DNA from: Thinopyrum elongatum
Lineage: Eukaryota; Streptophyta; Magnoliopsida; Poales; Poaceae
Assembly (NCBI GenBank): GCA_011799875.1
Contig: CM022299.1
Location: 31,709,996 to 31,773,995 of the forward strand
Reading direction: 5' to 3'
DNA length: 64,000 bases
A program made the position numbers and the translations under genes. Numbering within the stretch: position 1 is the stretch's first letter; each line of letters opens with the position of its first letter. A model generated the notes under the pieces. It made no database searches. It worked only from the letters and a program-made list of their open reading frames with translations, and had not been told where the DNA came from. This document shows, piece after piece, positions 58,619 to 64,000 of the stretch.

Positions 58619-60106
58619 GTGGCATCATGAGCCAGGTCTATGCGTAGATGATATGCATGAGTAGAACACAAAGGAGTTGTGGGCGGTGATGTTCATATTG
58701 CTTCCCACCAATGTCTTATTTTGATTCGGCGGCATTGTGGGATGAAGCGGCCCGGACCTACCTTACATGTCCACGCACATGAGACCAGTTCCACCGACTG
58801 ACATGCAACTTGTTGTGCATAAAGCTGGCTGGCGCGTGTCTGTTTCTCCTACTTTAGTTGAATCGGATTTGACCAACGACATTCCTTGCAGAAGCTTAAA
58901 TAGCAACTTGATAACCACCGTTGTGGTTTTGCGTAGGTAAGAACGGTTCTTGCCAGTTGCCCGTAGCAGCCACGTAAAACTTGCAACAACAAAGTAGAGG
59001 ACGTCTAACTTGTTTTTGCAGGGCATGATGTGATGTGATATCGTCAAGATGTGATGTGATATATGTTGATGTATGAGATGATCATGTTTTGTAATAAGTT
59101 CACGACTTGCATGTCGATGAGTACGACAACCGGTAGGAGCCTTAGGGTTGTCTTTAATTATTGTATGACCTGCGTGTCAATCACTAAGCGCCATGTAATT
59201 GCTTTACTTTATCGCTATACGTTAGCAATAGTTATGGAAGCAATAGTTGGCGAGACGACCCCGACGCAATGATGGAGACCAAGGTGTCACGCCGGTGATG
59301 ATGGAGATCATGCCGATTCTTTGGAGATGGAGATCAAAAGCACAAGATAATGATGGCCATATCATGTCACATATTTGATTGCGTGTGATGTTTATCCTTT
59401 ATGCATCTTATTTTGCTTAGAACGACGGTAGCATTATAAGATGATCCCTTCACTTAATTTCAAGATAAAAGTGTTCTCCCCGAGTATGCACCGTTGCTAA
59501 AGTTCGTCATTTCGAAGCACCTGGTAATGATCGGGTGTGATAGACTCTACGTTCACATACAACGGGTGTAAGCCAGTTTTGCACATGCAGAATACTTGTG
59601 TTAAACTTGACGAACCTAGCATGTACAGACATGGTCGAACGTGAGTCATATAGTAGATATGATCAACATAGAGATGTTCACAATTGAAAACTACCCCATT
59701 TCACGTGATGATCGGACATAGGTTAGTTGATTTGGATCACGTATCACTTAGACAACTTGAGGGATGTTGATTTAAGTGGTAGTTTGATACGTCTCCATCG
59801 TATCTACTTTTCCTAACGCTTTTGCTCTTGTTTTGGACTTTAATTTGCATGATTTGAATGAAACTAACCCGAACTGATGTTTTTTTCAGCAGAACTACCA
59901 TGGTGTTGTTTTTGTGCGGAAATAAAAGTTCTTGGAATGGAACGAAACTTTTTGGAGAATTATTTCAGAATATATAAAGAATATTGGAGCCAAAAACCAC
60001 CGGAGGGGGTCCCTGGTTGAGCTCAACCCACCAAGGCGCCCCCCCTCAGGGCGCGCCCAGGTGGTTTGTGCCCACCTGGTGGTCTTGCAAACCCTAATTC
60101 CGACGC

Positions 60107-60113
60107 TATAAAA
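60107..60113 (+). promoter_or_regulatory. TATA box of the Athila-like LTR
   Basis: tataaaa in gacgctataaaatcctattt, about 320 bp into the LTR. Confidence 0.65.
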
Positions 60114-61160
60114 TCCTATTTTTGGAGAAAAAAATCAGGGAGAAAGTTTCATCGTGTTTCACAATACGGAGCCGCCGCCACCTCCGGAGAGGGGGATCTT
60201 CGGTCTTCGTCATCACCAACCCTTCTCCATCACCAATTCCATGATGCTCCCCGCCGGGAGTGAGTAATTCCTTCGTAGGCTCGCTGGTCGGTGAGGAGTT
60301 GGATGAGATTCATCATGTAATCGAGTTAGTTTTGTTAGGGCTTGATCCCTAGTATCCACTATGTTCTGAGATTGATGTTGTTATGACTTGCCATGCTTAA
60401 TGCTTGTAACTAGGGCCCGAGTGCCATTATTTCAGATCTGTACCGTTTATGTTTTCACCATTATATCTATGTTCTAGATCCGATCTTGCAAGTCATATTC
60501 ACCTATTACGTGTTATGATCCGTAAACCCCGGGGTGACAATAATCGGGATACTTTCCGGTGATGACCGTAGTTTGAGGAGTTCATGTATTCACTATGTGT
60601 TAATGCTTTGTTTCGGTTCTCTATTAAAAGAAGGCCTTAATATCCCTTAGTTTCCTTATGGACCCCGCTGCCACGGGAGGGTAGGACAAAAGATGGCATG
60701 CAAGTTCTTTCCATAAGCACATGTGACTATTTACGGAATACATGCCTACATTATATTTATGAACTGGAGCTAGTTTTGTATCGCCCTAGGTTATGATTGT
60801 TATATGATGAATATCATCCAACGAATTCACCGATCCAATGCCTACGAATTTTCCACATATTGTTCTTGCTAAGTTACTACTGATGTTGCTACTGTTACAC
60901 TTGCTACAAAATCATTGCTATCACTGTTACCGTTACTGGTACTATTATCACTGCTATCAAAACTATCATATTACTATGCTACTGATCACTTTGCCGCAAA
61001 TAATTAATCTCCAGGTGTGGTTGAATTGACAACTCAGCTGCTAATACTTACAAATATTCTTTGGCTCCCCTTTGTGTCGAATCTATAAATTTGGGTTGAA
61101 TACTCTACCCTCGAAAACTGTTCCGATCCCCTATACTTGTGGGTTATCAAGACCTTTTTC

Positions 61161-61178
61161 TGGCGCCGTTGCCGGGGA
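61161..61178 (+). other. Primer-binding site (tRNA-Asp type)
   Basis: TGGCGCCGTTGCCGGGGA is complementary to the 3' end of plant tRNA-Asp. It lies 11 bp after the LTR end. Confidence 0.9.
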
Positions 61179-61227
61179 GCATAGCTATATTTGTTGAGTC
61201 ACTTGGGATTATTATCTATTTATCACT

Positions 61228-61998
61228 ATGAAGAATCTGAAGGATACAAAAACCAATATCGTTCCCTCTAGGACGAGGGGAGGTAAGGAACTGCCATCAC
61301 ACTCTGCACTTGATTCACCTTCTGTTTTGAGTAGACTTGCAACACCACCACATGCTATTAATCTTGATATGTCGCAAGTTATTGATGATGCTACTTCTGC
61401 TATGAGTGATTCTCATGATGATGCTAGTACCTTGCTTGATGATAATATGCCACTAGGTGAATTTCTTGATGAACAAATTGCTAGAGCTAAAGATATTGAG
61501 AATGCTGAAACTGATGAAATTATTGAAACTGAAAATCTTGAAACACCTATTAGGCCTAGCTCTCCTAGACATGAATTGCCTAAGATACCTGAAGGTTATG
61601 TTATGGATGAGGAGACAGGTAGATATTTTATTGCTTGCAATGATAGAGATGATCTTAAGAAATTACTATGCAAATTGAAAGAAAAATCTTTGAATGCTAG
61701 AATGAAATGTGATCCTAAGTTTGCTACTTCACCTATCTTTGTTGATGATAAGGATTATGAATTCTCTTCGGCCCAGAGTTAATTACTTTGGTTGAATCTG
61801 ATCCTTTCCATGGCTATGAATCTGAAACTATTGTGGCACACCTTACTAAATTAAATGATATAGCCACCCTATTTGCTCATGATGAGAAGATTCGCTACTG
61901 CTATACTCTCAAATTATTTCCGTCTCATTAAAGGGTGATGCTAAGATATGGTACAATACTCTTGCTCATGGTTGTGTGCGTAGTCCCTAGGATATGAT
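61228..61998 (+). pseudogene. Athila-type gag, N-terminal part, frameshifted
   Basis: ATG 61228 opens 184 codons. The protein starts with a Lys-rich stretch (MKNLKDTKTNIVPSRTRGGK), then a long acidic region (DDASTLLDDNMPLGEFLDEQ), then IPEGYVMDEETGRYFIACND and RDDLKKLLCKLKEKS. A frameshift at about 61770 precedes the retrotransposon-gag core (LITLVESDPFHGYESETIVA, KLNDIATLFAHDEK, FSLKGDAKIWY-like text) up to the CACTA insertion. It would form the capsid of the element's particle if intact. The capsid C-terminus and pol are not in the window. Confidence 0.75.
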
Positions 61999-62004
61999 TT
62001 ATTA

Positions 62005-62285
62005 CACCACAAGAAATATGTCAACTTGCGACCATCACTATTGGTGCTGAATGGTCATTGTTTTTCATTTGCGACCTTTTTGTGACAAAAAATAGATGGT
62101 CAAAAGCTGGCCGTCTTTAATGGAAATTAACGACCTTCTTTGTGATAAGGTCGTTGAAGGCAACGACCAAAACAAAAGGTCGTTGATCCTACGACCTTCT
62201 GTTTTGGTCGCTAGCTGTCTGCCCAGGCCACGTCGGATCCAACGTGGCAAAATTGCAACCAAATGAAAAGGTCGTTGATAAGAAT
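62005..62285. repeat. CACTA subterminal repeat region
   Basis: Motifs gcgacc, gacctt(c/t), aaggtcgttg and tggtcgc recur about ten times in direct and inverted orientation. These are candidate binding sites for the element's TNPA-like protein. Confidence 0.7.
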
Positions 62286-63296
62286 CAGCCCGGTCCAGTT
62301 CGGTGTCTATATGGGACAAGCCCATTAATTCAGACCATTTATTTTTTTTTCCTGCCAATTCTGGTCAGCTACTTTGGGCTTTTTGCGGTCCATTTTAAAT
62401 TTGGGCCTCAGGATTTTTACAGTGCATTTAATTTTTGGTCCTTGGCCTCTTTGCAATCCAATTCTTTTTGGGCTGTTGCCATTTTAACAAGTTTTTCATT
62501 TGGTCCAATAGACATTTCAGCCAGTTTTTAATTTGGGCCACGCCTCTTTATTTCAAATACAATTTACAGCACAAACATAGAATCAACCCAAATTCAATAC
62601 CAATATATTCTCTTTTTGACCACTTTCAATCCAAGAATACATTTCAAGTAAACATAGAATAATATTCCAAGGATTTGTACATATATCCTAGCATTTGAAT
62701 AATAAGTTCAGCAAGCAAATATACACCAAATTCTCAGCAAGATCAACAATACATCCAAATTCCCGGAAAATTTGGCATTACAACAAACATATAAAGCAAG
62801 TCGTTGACTTGGACTTCCAACTTCTTCAAAAAAATCAGCATATAACTCTCCTGTAGATGAGAAGAAAAGCCACATGTTCAGTCTCAATATGGGTAATATA
62901 TGCTAACAATAAATCCAAGAACCGTGCAAGAGCCTAGGTTTTACTATCATTTGGACACCCAGATTGGCGATCCTTTCTTACCTAATGTGTGCAAGTCCAA
63001 ATAAATTAATAAACAATCCATTTTATAGAGCAAATGATATGCCCCCTTTTTATCTAAAACTGTAGTGTATGCTAGTGACAGAACAAGGGATAAGACTGAT
63101 ATGATATGCCAGATTGCCAGCAACAGTGCTTTCATGCATCTTCATATTTCAAAACGCCCAATAGACTAGTTAGCTGGCAAAACACTAAAGAAGGCATAGA
63201 CAGAAACGAAGGTAACATGCATCACATCAAAAAATAGTAAGCACTGAACCTACATCATATCTACAGTAACATCACCAATCAGGTTGCATGTGTATG

Positions 63297-63706
63297 CTAG
63301 AAATCAAGAATCGAAAGGACTTCAGCTTGTTTCGAATATCTTGCCTCTGTTGCTCCCAATTCAGTAAAGAAATGGTCAAGTAGTGAGCGCTTCGCCTCAT
63401 GGACTTGGCAGTGCACAATAGATTTCGGGATGGAGCATAAATAGAATACCTGGAAAAGAACAATAAAGAGCTATACAGTTAAGTAAGCATCCTTGGCTGT
63501 ACAAATAAGTGGAGAGAACAATAAAGAGCTATACAGTCTAGAATTTCTGTTGAGAAATAGTAACTTGATGTAAAGTCGCTTGAAAATAGAAAACACCTTA
63601 CAAGCTTGTGAAGCTTACCATGATTTCAAAACCATGGGTTGTGTAATCTTTTATGCCATCCTCCCAAAATTTGGCTGGATGATTTTGCAACAGTAGTTGT
63701 ACCCAG
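63297..63706 (-). CDS. C-terminal exons of an unidentified protein, inside the CACTA element
   Basis: Two minus-strand exons join cleanly: 63706-63619 (acceptor TTTTGAGCAG, donor GTAAGC) and 63449-63297 (acceptor CTTTTCCAG). The frame stays open across the junction for about 80 codons to TAG at 63297-63299. It reads [58 protein letters not shown] and [20 protein letters not shown]. No stop or frameshift is visible, unlike nearly every other coding piece here. I do not recognise the family. It could be an accessory protein of the CACTA element or a captured host gene. Upstream exons probably lie beyond 63706 and past the window end. Confidence 0.55.
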
Positions 63707-64000
63707 CTGCTCAAAATATAAACATATAGATGAGTGCTTCTCACATGTCATTAGAGGCAAATAGCAATACACATAAATGAATGAATAGGGGCATATTCTA
63801 CAGTAAGATGAACCAAGAGAGATATATCTTGTAGCCTACAACAATCATGTTAGAAACCACAGAGATACAATTACAAGGCTCGCACCGAAACAGAAAATTT
63901 GTATAGTGGCTTAAAAGTAAATTAGTTGACAAAAATTTCAGACTGCATATGAAGCATTCTCCATGGACAGAAATTTCATGCTTTCTTAACATTTCCATTA

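Larger units (their letters stand above)
56982..59784 (+). mobile_element. BARE-like copia: 5' LTR and leader, rest cut off
   Basis: The LTR (56982-58618) starts TGTTAGAAATATGCCCTAG and ends GTTCCCCAACA. The primer site TGGCATCATGAGCC lies at 58620-58633. The leader to 59784 matches the leader of the minus-oriented copy (11353-12586) in inverted order. The left flank is tagat. The Athila-like element at 59785 interrupts it shortly before gag would start. Confidence 0.88.
59785..62004 (+). mobile_element. Athila-like gypsy: LTR, primer site and gag, then interrupted
   Basis: The LTR (59785-61149) starts TGATACGTCTCCATCGTATC and ends CTTGTGGGTTATCA. The primer site TGGCGCCGTTGCCGGGGA (61161-61178) matches tRNA-Asp, the primer of Athila-type elements. 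Gag begins at 61228. A CACTA element interrupts at 62005. The left flank is gtagt, inside the copia leader. Confidence 0.88.
62005..64000 (-). mobile_element. CACTA (En/Spm) element end, continues beyond the window
   Basis: The end CACCACAAGAAATATGTCAA is one base from the common Triticeae CACTA terminus CACTACAAGAAATATG. TTA precedes it (62002-62004), fitting a 3-bp duplication. For 280 bases there are repeated gacctt/aaggtc and ggtcgttg words in both orientations, the usual subterminal repeats. AT-rich sequence follows and then a minus-strand spliced gene fragment. As that gene runs toward 62005, this is probably the element's 3' end. Confidence 0.8.

Overview
This window looks like an intergenic block from a large grass genome, most likely a Triticeae species (wheat, Aegilops, barley or rye). 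The clues are BARE/WIS/Angela-type copia LTRs, Athila-type gypsy elements primed by tRNA-Asp, CACTA elements starting CAC(T/C)ACAAGAAATATG, PIF/Harbinger, Mutator-like and Stowaway elements, all nested inside one another. Family names come from recognition by eye and are tentative. The structural calls (TG..CA ends, TIRs, target-site duplications, primer sites, splice sites) are read directly from the sequence. I see no intact host protein gene and no rRNA or true tRNA gene.

Left block (600-20367). A small PIF/Harbinger element (TSD TAA) is blown up to almost 20 kb by three insertions: a 4.2 kb solo LTR (788-5002), a BARE-like copia element in minus orientation with a truncated 5' LTR (6313-12987), and a non-autonomous LTR element (13382-20345, TSD GGGTC). 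The last of these itself contains a Mutator-like element (13936-18420) carrying a multi-exon plant-mobile-domain gene.

Middle block (20371-31135). Low-copy sequence is punctuated by a 1.36 kb TIR element with a frameshifted ORF (21124-22483), a long-inverted-repeat element holding a gene-like fragment (22784-24018), a second Mutator-like element (24318-26498) that shares hairpin arrays with the first, and a DUF4283/zinc-knuckle retroelement-type pseudogene split by a Stowaway MITE (27210-28727).

Retrotransposon block (31136-47736). An LTR fragment holds a 9.5 kb copia element (32088-41555, TSD GGCAT) whose two LTRs differ in the U3 promoter area. Next comes an Athila-like element with two unlike LTRs and non-matching flanks (41589-46542), containing a 449-bp solo LTR (43735-44183, TSD CATAG). 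A truncated gypsy 5' end follows (46543-47736).

Right block (47737-64000). Remnants of a CACTA TNP2-type and a Harbinger transposase are followed by a low-copy segment that is paralogous to the first 355 bases of the window. That segment is split by a 4.6 kb TIR element sitting inside (TA)n and carrying an antisense exon that looks like the ribosome-biogenesis gene UTP23. A four-deep nest then runs off the end: Harbinger-like, BARE-like, Athila-like, CACTA. The CACTA end carries a well-spliced but unidentified gene fragment. The coding sequences here serve or served transposition, or are captured host fragments; essentially all coding copies are broken.
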